NCBI RefSeq assembly: GCF_001269885.1
Contig: NZ_LHVH01000017.1
Coordinates: 1,076,940-1,140,939 of the forward strand
Origin: Pseudomonas kilonensis
GTDB lineage: Bacteria; Pseudomonadota; Gammaproteobacteria; Pseudomonadales; Pseudomonadaceae
Length of the DNA stretch: 64,000 bases
Direction of reading: 5' to 3'
A model generated the notes under the pieces. That model worked only from the letters and a program-made list of their open reading frames with translations, had not been told where the DNA came from and did not search any database. Both the position numbers and the translations under genes were made by a program. Of the stretch, positions 26,459 through 35,185 are shown one piece after another (positions within the stretch are counted from its first letter, which is position 1; the number at the start of each line of letters is the position of its first letter).

Positions 26459-26662
26459 TCACTTGTTCCGATCCACCGAACGACCTAGACGAACTAGATC
26501 AATTTTACCTTCGATGTAATCCTCTAATGCATCTATGTCCATGGGGTGACCAAATAGATATCCCTGATAGTTATGGCAACCCATAGCAGCCAGCATGTCA
26601 CGTTGTGCTCGTGTTTCAACCCCCTCAGCGATGGCCGACAAGCTCAGTTGTTTGCCAATCAT
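26459..26662 (-). pseudogene. C-terminal remnant of an EAL-domain gene
   Basis: 67 codons reading LSLSAIAEGVETRAQRDMLA, then GCHNYQGYLFGHPM. This is the last third of an EAL phosphodiesterase domain. Everything upstream, including the EAL motif and catalytic core, is absent. It is not a duplicate of the adjacent MHYT protein, whose tail differs in sequence (GCDILQGYLLGKPM). It marks an earlier recombination site. Confidence 0.8.
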
Positions 26663-27004
26663 CGCGCAGGTTTTTCCAGCGCACCCACACCATCATCACC
26701 CCGTGCGACGAGCTTGTAAGCGTCTGCGAAACACATCTTGCTCATGTTCAGCGTTTGTCTGGGAGAAGAAAATCTACCTCGTAGATCCCCCGTGCCGCGC
26801 GGACGGTGGGCAGAACCCAGGCTGTTCGCTGTGTCGTTTTCGAAGTCCACTCTCGGATCCATCTACCGGCCAATCATCTGTAAGTCGTTGTAAGAAAAAA
26901 CAAACTGGCAGTGGCCGCCTCTCAAAAGGTGGCCTATACATGGACAGGCTGGCAAACAGAAGTGTCAGCGCTTTTCCAATTTGATCGGACAAGGAGTCCG
27001 TTTT
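26663..27004. other. Gene-free stretch before the unknown 302-residue gene
   Basis: No gene is supported. The last bases show CGGAC-AAGGA-GTCCG: the ribosome site of the next gene sits in the loop and stem of a small hairpin (about 26988-27002). A further hairpin, GTGGCCGCC/GGTGGCC, lies near 26910-26935. These may shape translation of the downstream gene. Confidence 0.4.
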
Positions 27005-27913
27005 ATGGCTACAGAACTGGACGCGTTGCTCTCAAGTATTCGCGACTGCAAAACCTGCGACGCGGTAAAAAATCGCCTCGCTATCATCACAGAAAAAAAG
27101 GACGCTGCTACTGACCCTGATGCGGTGCGGGCGCTGCGGGATGCCCAGGTGTATGCACTGGTCTGGGGGGTGTTTACTGTCGCCCTCGACCAGGGGGCGC
27201 CGATCGTCGCCTACGACAAAGCCCTCAAGGTACTCGAGGCCGCTCAAGCGAGCGCAGATAACAAAACTCTTGAAGCTGCCTACATCGCCTACGAGGCAGC
27301 CTGTACCGCCTACGAAGAGGCCCTGGATGCGGACAACAACCTCATCAACGAGGCCATCAAATCCGTAACCGATGACGCAGCCAAGGCTGCACCCGGCAAG
27401 AACGGCATCGACGCCATTGCCGATGCTGCCGCCGCCGAAATGGCCTCCGCCGACATCGAGCATCACCTCGCAAGCCAAGACGTCATCTATTCCTCCGAAG
27501 GGCCTAGTGCAGACCCTTATGAGGAATACTATGACAGGAAGCGGCAGATCAGAAATATCACCAGCCCTGTGAAGCAAGCGTGTGATGCTTATGTCAATGA
27601 GTATGTCACCCGTGTTCAAGTGGCGGCCCAACTCAAACAATCACTCGACCGGTATCTGCTCGTCTGGCGCGTGACAACCACCGGAAGCGGGAATCCACTG
27701 GCCGTACAAGGCATACTGGAAAGCATCGATGAGAAGAACGGGACGTTCGTGCTGAGAAGCACTGTCTATGAAGGTCAGCGCAACACGGTTTCGTTTTCCG
27801 ACATAGGAACCATCGATACATCACGGACGGGTTCAGGGGCACTATCCAGTGCAGTCGCACCCGGCTGGAGGAACGTAGGCCTGGGGGAATGGGTTCGCTC
27901 CGACCAATATTAA
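27005..27913 (+). CDS. Hypothetical protein of 302 residues
   Basis: A strong AAGGAG precedes the ATG and a strong terminator follows. Residues ~1-210 are alanine-rich, acidic and almost entirely helical (for example EAAYIAYEAACTAYEEALDA). The last ~90 residues look beta-rich (YLLVWRVTTTGSGNPLAVQG, FVLRSTVYEGQRNTVSF). There is no signal peptide or membrane segment. I do not recognise the family. The next segment is an RTX tail fragment, so it could have belonged to a secretion or surface-protein locus, but that is a guess from position. Confidence 0.75.
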   Translation: MATELDALLSSIRDCKTCDAVKNRLAIITEKKDAATDPDAVRALRDAQVYALVWGVFTVALDQGAPIVAYDKALKVLEAAQASADNKTLEAAYIAYEAACTAYEEALDADNNLINEAIKSVTDDAAKAAPGKNGIDAIADAAAAEMASADIEHHLASQDVIYSSEGPSADPYEEYYDRKRQIRNITSPVKQACDAYVNEYVTRVQVAAQLKQSLDRYLLVWRVTTTGSGNPLAVQGILESIDEKNGTFVLRSTVYEGQRNTVSFSDIGTIDTSRTGSGALSSAVAPGWRNVGLGEWVRSDQY

Positions 27914-27956
27914 AAATACAAAAGCGCTTAATGCCTGCATAGCGTAACCCTTCACG

Positions 27957-27992
27957 ACAGCGACCGGAGCTAGCATCCGGTCGCTGTTTCTT
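27957..27992 (+). terminator. Strong terminator
   Basis: 12-bp perfect stem (ACAGCGACCGGA/TCCGGTCGCTGT) with a 7-base loop and a T-rich tail. It ends the unknown 302-residue gene. Confidence 0.85.
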
Positions 27993-28042
27993 CGAAACCC
28001 GTCCGCTGGGCGTAAGCGTCCACCCCTCTCACCTTGCGTAAG

Positions 28043-28174
28043 TCAGGCCGGCATCCACTGATGCGGTGGCAGTTGCCTGATCTCACTGGCCCGCTGTGTC
28101 GGCAACCGCGTCAGCACATCTTTGAGATAAGCATACGGATCATGCCCATTCATGCGCGCCGACTGGATCAAACT
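28043..28174 (-). mobile_element. 3' remnant of an IS66-family transposase
   Basis: On the minus strand: SLIQSARMNGHDPYAYLKDV, then LTRLPTQRASEIRQLPPHQW and a stop at 28043. This is the conserved C-terminus of IS66 TnpC. Nothing upstream remains; the sequence switches at about 28175 to the RTX fragment on the other strand. So recombination has joined the IS tail to the truncated gene. Confidence 0.82.
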
Positions 28175-28175
28175 C

Positions 28176-28646
28176 AACGCCACCGGTAACGCCGCGAATA
28201 ATCAGCTGACGGGCAACGGGGGCAATAACCGCCTGGATGGCGGGATGGGCAATGACTGGCTGCGCGGCGGCGCGGGCAACGACCTTTACCAATTTGATCG
28301 CAACGCAAGCCAGGGCGTCATTGATGATTTCGACTCTGCAACGAATACCGATGTGCTGCAATTCGGTAGCGGAATCTCCGCTGATCAGCTGTGGTTTCGT
28401 AAAAACGGCATGGATCTAGAGGTCAGTATCATCGGCACGGCAGACAAGGTGACGATTTCCAAATGGTCATCCTCGGACCAGGCTGGTACGCAAAAGGCTC
28501 AGCACGTCGAACAGTTCCGAACCGCCGATGGCAAAGTCCTGCTGGACAATCAGGTAGACCAACTGGTCGGAGCAATGGCGGCGTTTGCACCACCTGCAGC
28601 GGGGCAAACGTCACTGCCGAACAATTACAAAGAGGCGTTGGTATGA
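28176..28646 (+). pseudogene. C-terminal fragment of an RTX (hemolysin-type calcium-binding) protein
   Basis: The frame starts at the junction with IS66 sequence. It shows the nonapeptide repeats of calcium-binding RTX proteins (GNGGNNRLDGGMGNDWLRGG, AGNDLYQF), then the type I secretion tail typical of RTX enzymes (DVLQFGSGISADQLWFRKNG, DLEVSIIGTADKVTISKW). About 156 codons remain; the N-terminal functional part is missing. An apparent ATG at 28152 lies in antisense IS66 sequence and is not an authentic start. Confidence 0.85.
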
Positions 28647-28800
28647 CGGGATGAGGTTAGTTGCCCATGGCACTTTGACCGAGTGCACCAAGCACGATAT
28701 CCGCGCCATCGGCCGGTTGCTGTACCGCTTCAGGCCATTGAATCGGCGGCTAGCATGCAGTATTCCTTGGATGTAGAACCCAACGGCTTCTTGAACCGTC

Positions 28801-28831
28801 AGGCCGCCTGGAATACTGGAGGCGGCCTTTT
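28801..28831. terminator. Bidirectional terminator
   Basis: Stem AGGCCGCC/GGCGGCCT followed by TTTT, immediately after the convergent helicase stop. It can end transcripts from both sides. Confidence 0.7.
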
Positions 28832-28832
28832 G

Positions 28833-31800
28833 TCATGCGGGTGTATCGGCAGTCATCTGGGGATGGGCGGGTAGCAGGTCCATGACGTTGCAGAAGAGAT
28901 TACGCTGCCTCCAGTCATTGCGATCGCCGATCACATACAGCCGGCGCTTGGCCCGAGTGGCGGCGACATTGAGGAGGTTGGGTTGAGACACTGCCCAATT
29001 GCGAGCGCCGGCGTTTTCGCTGTTACCGCCCAGGACGAGGATGATGACTGCGGCTTCCTTGCCCTGCATGGTGTGGATGGTGCCACGTACGATCTTCCCG
29101 TGGAGGCGGTCTTTGAGCTGGTTGCGCACGTCCTGAAAGGGGGTGATGACGGCGATACTGTCGGGCGGCACGCCGTCGGCATCAAGCAACGCCAGCAGGC
29201 GTTCGAGGGCGTGCCCTTCGTTGTCGACCCAGTTGCCGGAAGAGCGACCGCTTGCGTGCACCCAACCTGTGGATAGGCGGGCTGGGGTTTCCTTGGCTGG
29301 GGGCGGGGCAATGGTGCCATAGACCATTGCGCCGTCGTAGGCGATGCGGTTGGCCAGGTCGAACATCGGTTTGTCGCAGCGCCGGTGCACCACCAACGGC
29401 AGGCCGACCCAGCATTTTTGGCCTTGGGGGCCGGCCATGCGACCCCAGGGTGTGGCGTGGTCGGCAAGCGTCTGGGCGGACTGGCGGTTGGGCAGCCAGT
29501 GGGCGTCGACCTGGTAGCGGGTGCGCATGTGTTCAAGCACGGCGTCGGAGACGGTGACGATGGGCTCCAATTGCAGCGGATCACCGACCAGTACGGCACG
29601 GCGCGCGCGCCATAGCGCGCCCACCGCAGCCTGCGGGGTGGCCTGGCCAGCTTCGTCCACCAGCAACCAGCCGATCTCGCCGCAACCGAGGCTACCGAAG
29701 GAGCGGGCGAACGAGGCAAAGGTGCTACTGAGCACCGGTACCACCATGAACAGCGACGCCCAGGCCGAGCGCATCACGGCTTGGGACACACCACGATAAC
29801 GGCTTCCGGTCAGCAGGCTGGTGATGAAGGCCAAGTTATTGCCCAGGCGCGAGGCTTCGATCTGGAAGAAGGTGCGATGTAGCTTGAGCGCTTCGATGAA
29901 CACTTTTGACCTGGCCTGGCGCCAGCCTTCGAGGATCCAGGGTTCGAGCAATTCGATCTCGCTGCCTCTGCCGAGCTGGCCTTGCGCGAGCCAAATCAGC
30001 AGGTGTTCGGCCTGGCCGGCCTGGGCAACGCTACGAGCCTTGTCGATTTGCAGGGTGGCGTGGCGTATGGCTTCGTTGATCTCCTGTTCGTCCGTGGCCA
30101 ATTGTCGATTGAGTTGGCTGAGCTGGGCGCTGAGTCGCTGCAGTTGGCGTTGGACGCTGTCGAAGGCCTCACGGGCCAGGGCATGGGCGCCGTCGAGCAG
30201 GCGTTGCCGGGCGGACCAAGTGCGATGAGCACCCCATAGGCTGAACAGGTTGGCGAGCAAACCGGGCTTTTGTACAAGGTGCGCTTCGAGGGCTTGGAGT
30301 TCATGCTGCAGTTGCTCACGGGCGGGCGTTAGCTGTCGGATTTCAAGCGTGGTTTGTTCCTCGTCGAGGCTGCGGCGCTGCGTCAGGCGGATCTGGCGCT
30401 CCTGTTCCTTCTCTCTGATCCGCGCCTTGGCACTGATCACGGCCCGGATCCGTTCCAGGATGTCGCTGACCTGAGCACGCAGCGTCTGTTCGGTGTCCTT
30501 GGCGGCCTGGTACTGTTTGACGGCGACGCGCCAGAGGGTAGCTTTTTCGGCGGGCGCGAGCAGCTTCATCTGCTGCGCCTGCTCGTTCAGCCACTCACGC
30601 ATGCCTTTGGGCGCCGGCTCGTTGTCCGCTTCCGGGTTGTCGAGCATGAGCTCACCGGTGTACAGGTCTTCGTCCGGGGCTTGGCTGTCGAGAGGTTCCA
30701 GGTTCAGAGGCGCAGGCTCGTTTTCTGATCTCGTCGCTTTAGAAGGACGTTTGCCATAGAAGAAGCGTTCGACAAACTGGGTGCGCTTGGATTTGCTGCC
30801 CAACGCTGCAGAGATCAGGCCCCAGGCAGGCCTGCCGCTGGTAAGCTCGGCGAGCTCGCTGAAATATTCGGCATCGGGCAACCAGGACGGGTCGATTTTG
30901 TCGCGCTGGGGCAACTCGAGAGTTACGTTCTCGACGGCACCGTTGTTGGAGGAGGCCACCACCATCTCGAAGCCGAACAGGCGCGGGTCAAGTTGGTAAG
31001 CATAGCGCTCGCGTCCGCCATCGTTGGCAGATTCGCGGCCATTCTGGATGAAGGCCTCCGAGGCCTTGCTCAGCGAAGCCAACACATCGGCCCGCTGCGT
31101 CACCACGGCGGCGATCAGGTCGCGCAGCAGGGTTGTCTTCCCGGTGCCTGGCGGGCCGTTGACGCCCATCACGCCGGTGTCGTTGCCCAACGTCTGCAGC
31201 AGACTGTTGACCGCCAGTTGCTGGGAGTGCACCAGGCCCAGGTGCCGTTCGGCAGGCCAGCAGCCGACGGCGTAGCGCGAGGGGGCGAGGCGATCGATTA
31301 GCGCAAGGTCCGCGCGGGGCTGGTCGAGATGCAGCCGCTGGCTGGGGTCGTGCAGGCTCAGATAACGGGCTAGCGGGTCACTGGTCTTGCCGTGGGCCAG
31401 GGCATCGGCCACGTCGGCCAGATCGCTGAGCAGGAAGCTGTTGAGTGGATCGTCTTCTTGTTCGGGCTTGTCCGGGTTGATCGGCGCTGAGCGGAAGCGA
31501 TGCACGCGCGGCTTGTCGCCGAACAACGCATCGAGCCCGAGGGTCTGGCGGATAAGCTCGGTCATGCTTGCCAGGTCGGCAGCCATGACCACACCTCCAA
31601 GCAGGCTGTTGGCCTGTTCGCGAAGGAACTTCTGGGTTTCGTCGAAGCCTCGAGTCCAATCCTCATGGTTGATGGCGCAGCCGACAAACCACGCCTCGCT
31701 AGACAACACCAGGCTGTCGATCACCATCCTGCCCTGGCTTTCAAATTTCAATGCAAACAGGGCCGACTGTCGACGTTGCGGCTCCTTGTAGCCTTGGTCT

Positions 31801-32063
31801 GCGCCATAGAGCGCCTCCAACTGGCGGGATACATCCAGATTGTCGTAGAGGTGTGCGTAGAGCGTGTGGCTCCATGCCCGTTTGTTAGGCAGGGGCTGTC
31901 TGCTCAGGGGGTTGGCTGGCATCCATGGCAGAGTCTGGGCTGAGGCGGGGATGTCCTGGAAATAGGGCTGATAGTCGCTGTCGCGTTTCTTCAGCTTGGG
32001 GACCGCCTGAGGTTGCAGTAGCTCGACGGCGTGCCAATAGCGCACGATGTTTTGTGGATTCAT
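28833..32063 (-). CDS. Upf1/Dna2-like SF1 helicase, 1076 residues
   Basis: Start at the ATG at 32063 (AAGGA five bases upstream). The N-terminal ~290 residues are of unknown fold. Walker A is VNGPPGTGKTTLLRDL (about residues 300-317). After a long insertion with coiled-coil character (about 520-720) come motif II, WLLVDEAGQATPQAA, and motif III, VLVGDPLQLEPIV. The C-terminal SF1 motifs are IHTMQGKEAAVIILVLG and NLLNVAATRAKRRLYVIGD. This is the COG1112 architecture of RNA/DNA helicases. It is a single gene between RTX/IS66 debris and an unrelated operon. Stand-alone helicases of this type occur in antiphage systems such as Mokosh, but no partner nuclease is visible, so a repair or RNA role is equally possible. 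Confidence 0.85.
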   Translation of the reverse strand: MNPQNIVRYWHAVELLQPQAVPKLKKRDSDYQPYFQDIPASAQTLPWMPANPLSRQPLPNKRAWSHTLYAHLYDNLDVSRQLEALYGADQGYKEPQRRQSALFALKFESQGRMVIDSLVLSSEAWFVGCAINHEDWTRGFDETQKFLREQANSLLGGVVMAADLASMTELIRQTLGLDALFGDKPRVHRFRSAPINPDKPEQEDDPLNSFLLSDLADVADALAHGKTSDPLARYLSLHDPSQRLHLDQPRADLALIDRLAPSRYAVGCWPAERHLGLVHSQQLAVNSLLQTLGNDTGVMGVNGPPGTGKTTLLRDLIAAVVTQRADVLASLSKASEAFIQNGRESANDGGRERYAYQLDPRLFGFEMVVASSNNGAVENVTLELPQRDKIDPSWLPDAEYFSELAELTSGRPAWGLISAALGSKSKRTQFVERFFYGKRPSKATRSENEPAPLNLEPLDSQAPDEDLYTGELMLDNPEADNEPAPKGMREWLNEQAQQMKLLAPAEKATLWRVAVKQYQAAKDTEQTLRAQVSDILERIRAVISAKARIREKEQERQIRLTQRRSLDEEQTTLEIRQLTPAREQLQHELQALEAHLVQKPGLLANLFSLWGAHRTWSARQRLLDGAHALAREAFDSVQRQLQRLSAQLSQLNRQLATDEQEINEAIRHATLQIDKARSVAQAGQAEHLLIWLAQGQLGRGSEIELLEPWILEGWRQARSKVFIEALKLHRTFFQIEASRLGNNLAFITSLLTGSRYRGVSQAVMRSAWASLFMVVPVLSSTFASFARSFGSLGCGEIGWLLVDEAGQATPQAAVGALWRARRAVLVGDPLQLEPIVTVSDAVLEHMRTRYQVDAHWLPNRQSAQTLADHATPWGRMAGPQGQKCWVGLPLVVHRRCDKPMFDLANRIAYDGAMVYGTIAPPPAKETPARLSTGWVHASGRSSGNWVDNEGHALERLLALLDADGVPPDSIAVITPFQDVRNQLKDRLHGKIVRGTIHTMQGKEAAVIILVLGGNSENAGARNWAVSQPNLLNVAATRAKRRLYVIGDRNDWRQRNLFCNVMDLLPAHPQMTADTPA

Positions 32064-32420
32064 TTTCGTCCTTGAAGCGCTTGGGCTTGGATTCCTGCTG
32101 GGAAGGATATCAGGCATGGGGGGGGGACATCGCTTTCTCCCTTCGAGCTGCACCCGTCACCTACCGTACGCGTACCGACTCCAGGTAGTGTTACTAAATG
32201 TATCCTTTTGCTGCGAAGCGTCTTAAAAGCCTGTTCGATTCAGGGAGTTGTCGGGCCTGTTTTTTTACGCGATGGATTTATTGGATCCAATGTGTTTTGC
32301 CGCTTTCACGCGTTTGGGTGCATCCGACAGGACGTGGGTGAAGCGAGGCTGGCCGAGAAATTGCTTATGTGGATTTCTGGGGTTGTACGAAAACCATAGA
32401 CGGATCTAAGGGGACACCTG
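32064..32420. promoter_or_regulatory. Promoter region of the trpD/ubiD-type operon with a palindrome
   Basis: This 357-bp gap separates divergent genes. ATTGGATCCAAT (32280-32291) is a perfect 12-bp palindrome of the kind bound by GntR/FCD-family regulators; no such regulator is encoded in the window. No convincing gene lies in the gap. Confidence 0.4.
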
Positions 32421-33494
32421 ATGAAGTTGGGAGCTTTTATGATGCCGGCGCATCCGCGCCATCGATCCATCCGCGACGGCCATTTTCACGATCTGGATAC
32501 GCTGGAGTACCTGGACCGCATCGGTTTTGAAGAGGCCTGGATTGGCGAGCATTACATGATGCCGTCAGAACCATGTCCTTCACCTGACCTGTTGATCGCA
32601 CAAGCCTTCCTCAAAACCAAGCGCATCAAACTGGCACCCGGGGCCTTTATGTTGCCTTTCCATCACCCGGCGGAACTGGCGCATCGCATCAGTTGGCTCG
32701 ACCATATTTCCGAAGGGCGCCTCATGGTCGGTATCGGCGCCAGCGGTACCAACCTCGATCTTGAAATGTTCAACATTGATCACAAGTCTGGCGCGCATCG
32801 CGAGATGACCGCCGAGTCGATCGCGATCATGACTCGCTTTTGGGAAAGCGAAGGCCCCTTTGAGCATCGCGGCAAGTACTGGACCGTACGGCGGCCCGCC
32901 GACCAGATGGACAAGTGTTCGGGCTACCACCTCAAACCCTTCCAGCAGCCATACCCACCGATTGGCGTGACTGGCCTTTCGGCCTCATCCGCCACCCTGG
33001 CACTCGCCGGTGCCAATGGCTGGATCCCCATCAGCTTTTGCTTCACTCCCCAATACCTGCATACCCATTGGGCGGCGGTGGAGCGCGGGGCGCTTGAGGC
33101 CGGACGCGCTGCGCCGTCAAGAGACATGTGGCGGGTGAGCCGCCCATTCTTCGTCGCCGACACCGATAAAGAGGCCTGGCGTCGTTCGGTGGGCGGTGAG
33201 ATGGGCCGCTATTTCCGCGAGGACTACCTGCCGATGCTGGCGGGTAACAACGCCTTGGGATTGCTCAAGCATCACCCCGACGTGCCCGACAGCGATGTGA
33301 CGATGGAGTATGTCGCCCAGCATTGCTGGATCGTGGGTTCTGCCGAAACAGTCAGGCAGCGAATCGAGGATATGCAGGCACAGTCCGGCGGTTTTGGCGT
33401 ATTGCACATCATGTGCTTCGACCATCTGGATGACCTGGCGGCTACCCGGGACAGTTATGCCGCCCTGGCAGGGATAGTCGCCAACGATTTTTGA
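32421..33494 (+). CDS. Luciferase-like (LLM) flavin-dependent monooxygenase
   Basis: 357 residues, a bacterial-luciferase TIM barrel: MKLGAFMMPAHPRHRSIRDG at the start, IGFEEAWIGEHYMMPSEPCP, LAPGAFMLPFHHPAELAHRI and ISEGRLMVGIGASGTNLDLE. The family uses reduced FMN (or F420) and oxygen to hydroxylate or cleave its substrate. A flavin reductase is not encoded here and would have to be supplied in trans. It is the first gene of a seven-gene operon, so it may start or finish modification of the aromatic or heterocyclic substrate. Confidence 0.88.
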   Translation: MKLGAFMMPAHPRHRSIRDGHFHDLDTLEYLDRIGFEEAWIGEHYMMPSEPCPSPDLLIAQAFLKTKRIKLAPGAFMLPFHHPAELAHRISWLDHISEGRLMVGIGASGTNLDLEMFNIDHKSGAHREMTAESIAIMTRFWESEGPFEHRGKYWTVRRPADQMDKCSGYHLKPFQQPYPPIGVTGLSASSATLALAGANGWIPISFCFTPQYLHTHWAAVERGALEAGRAAPSRDMWRVSRPFFVADTDKEAWRRSVGGEMGRYFREDYLPMLAGNNALGLLKHHPDVPDSDVTMEYVAQHCWIVGSAETVRQRIEDMQAQSGGFGVLHIMCFDHLDDLAATRDSYAALAGIVANDF

Positions 33495-33521
33495 CTCGTC
33501 TCAATGGAATGGGGGAGCACC

Positions 33522-34133
33522 ATGCAACGACCTTTCACAACGGCCAGCGCCACGCACAGTATTGCGTTGCTGGTGATCGATATGCAGCACGATTTTGTCG
33601 ACGAAGACGCCCCCATTGCCTGCAAGGGGGCCGGCGCCATTGTGCCGCTGATCCACGAATTGGCCGGGTTGGCCCGCACCCTGGGGATCCCGGTTATCTA
33701 TACCCGCGAGTCGCACCGCAAGCAGAAGGTCGATTTCGGGCTGGAACTGGAGTATGGAGAAACCGAGCATTGCGTCGAGGGGACGCGGGGAATCGAGATC
33801 ATCGACGAACTGCGGCCCCACGAGAGCGATTATGTCCTGGTGAAGCGCCGTTACAGCGGCTTCTTCGCCACGGACCTAGACTTGCTACTCAAGGGCCTGG
33901 GTGTCAATACCCTGGTGCTGACCGGCGTCGCGACGGACGTTTGCGTGCGTGCCACCGCCCAGGATGCCTTGCAGTTGGACTACCGGGTCTGGGTGCCGCA
34001 CGAATGCGTGGCGGGGACCAGTGAGGCTCGCCATTTGGCGGCGCTGGAACATATCGGTTACGTGCTTGGCCAGGTACTACCTCTGGCGTCGGTCATGCAA
34101 CACATGCGTGGCAGCTGCGAGATGCCGACATGA
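33522..34133 (+). CDS. Isochorismatase-family cysteine hydrolase
   Basis: 203 residues from the ATG at 33522 (GGGGAG upstream). The catalytic triad is visible: Asp in LLVIDMQHDFVDE, Lys in VLVKRRYSGFFATDL, Cys in LTGVATDVCVRATAQDA. It resembles N-carbamoylsarcosine amidase, ureidoacrylate hydrolase (RutB) and nicotinamidase, which cleave amides. It overlaps the next gene by four bases. LLM monooxygenase plus isochorismatase-fold hydrolase recalls RutA-RutB in pyrimidine ring cleavage, although the rest of the operon differs. Confidence 0.88.
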   Translation: MQRPFTTASATHSIALLVIDMQHDFVDEDAPIACKGAGAIVPLIHELAGLARTLGIPVIYTRESHRKQKVDFGLELEYGETEHCVEGTRGIEIIDELRPHESDYVLVKRRYSGFFATDLDLLLKGLGVNTLVLTGVATDVCVRATAQDALQLDYRVWVPHECVAGTSEARHLAALEHIGYVLGQVLPLASVMQHMRGSCEMPT

Positions 34134-35185
34134 GTGCGGTACAGGACGCGAAACCGCTGCCGTGTGCCGATTACCATCAGGTAATTCGCCAGCTGGTCGA
34201 AGAGCGGGCCAATCTGACCCGACTGGAGACGAGGCACGTGGTCGAGGCCATTCTCAATTGCCAGTTCAGCGACCTGCAAATTGCCGCCACGCTGGTTGCC
34301 TTGAGTCGCAAAGGTGAAACAGCGGACGAGATTGCCGGGGCGGTGGATGCCATTTTGAGCCGCAGTACGCCCTTGCAGACTGGCTTCGACAACGCGGTCG
34401 ATATCGGCGGAACGGGCGGTGACCGGGCCGGTACGTTCAATATTTCCACCACGGCTGCCTTTGTTACCGCTGCGGTGGGCGTGCCGGTTGTGAAACACGG
34501 CAACCGCAGCGTCACCAGCCGTTGTGGCAGCAGTGATGTGATTGCCGCGCTGGGCGTGGATGTTGAGCAACGCAGTAGCGCGCAGCAGATCCGCGCGGAC
34601 CTTGCCGCGTACAACTTTGCGTTTGTGGCCACCGCCAGTTTTCATCGGTTTGCGCCGCGTATCGGCGAGATCAGGCGTGAGATCGGCGTACGCAGCGTCT
34701 TCAACCTGGCGGGCCCGCTGGTTCACCCGGCGGGCGTCAAGCGTCAACTGATCGGCGTCGCACGACCCACTCAGCTTGAGCTGATGGCCGACACGCTGCA
34801 AAGACTGGGTCGTGAAGAAGCCTTCGTGGTGCATGGCCTCGATGGCCTCGATGAAGTCAGTTGCGTCGGTGAAACCCGGGTCGCGCATGTCCGTCACGGC
34901 ACCGTCGAGACGTTCAGCCTGCATCCGCGTGATTTCGGTGTTGACGCTTGCCGCATGCAGGACCTCGTCGGAGGGGACCCAGCACGCAACGCGCAACTGT
35001 GCACCGCCATCATCGAAGGTGAGCGAGGACCCCGCAGCGATGCGGTGGTGATCGCAGCGAGCGCGTTGCTGGTGTTGAGCGCCAGGGCAGGGAGTTTCCT
35101 GGAAGGCGCATACATGGCTCGCGAAGCGATTGATAGCGGCAAGGCCTATCAGGTTTTTCAAGGATTTTTAGGGCAGGGATTATGA
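34130..35185 (+). CDS. Anthranilate phosphoribosyltransferase homologue (TrpD-like)
   Basis: 351 residues, full TrpD length. The PRPP loop is AVDIGGTGGDRAGTFNIST. KHGNRSVTSRCGSSDV matches the KHGNRAxSSxxGxAD block with a few changes. The anthranilate-site arginine region is GEIRREIGVRSVFNLAGPL, and the metal-site motif is VHGLDGLDEVS. All catalytic groups seem present. TrpD joins anthranilate to PRPP. Here no trpE, trpG, trpC, trpB or trpA is adjacent, so this is a paralogue recruited for another route. It overlaps both neighbours by four bases. Confidence 0.9.
   Translation: MSAVQDAKPLPCADYHQVIRQLVEERANLTRLETRHVVEAILNCQFSDLQIAATLVALSRKGETADEIAGAVDAILSRSTPLQTGFDNAVDIGGTGGDRAGTFNISTTAAFVTAAVGVPVVKHGNRSVTSRCGSSDVIAALGVDVEQRSSAQQIRADLAAYNFAFVATASFHRFAPRIGEIRREIGVRSVFNLAGPLVHPAGVKRQLIGVARPTQLELMADTLQRLGREEAFVVHGLDGLDEVSCVGETRVAHVRHGTVETFSLHPRDFGVDACRMQDLVGGDPARNAQLCTAIIEGERGPRSDAVVIAASALLVLSARAGSFLEGAYMAREAIDSGKAYQVFQGFLGQGL

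Noticed and set aside
28152..28175. ATG of the RTX-like frame as a real start
   Set aside because: These bases are antisense to the conserved IS66 transposase C-terminus, so the apparent start is a junction artefact.
32208..32399. 63-codon frame before the LLM gene
   Set aside because: TTG start, no ribosome site, no recognisable protein; it covers the promoter and palindrome of the operon.
34130..35185. TrpD homologue as the ordinary tryptophan enzyme
   Set aside because: No other trp biosynthesis gene is near and it is embedded in an operon with UbiD, LLM, hydrolase and HAD genes. A recruited role is more likely, although activity on anthranilate is possible.
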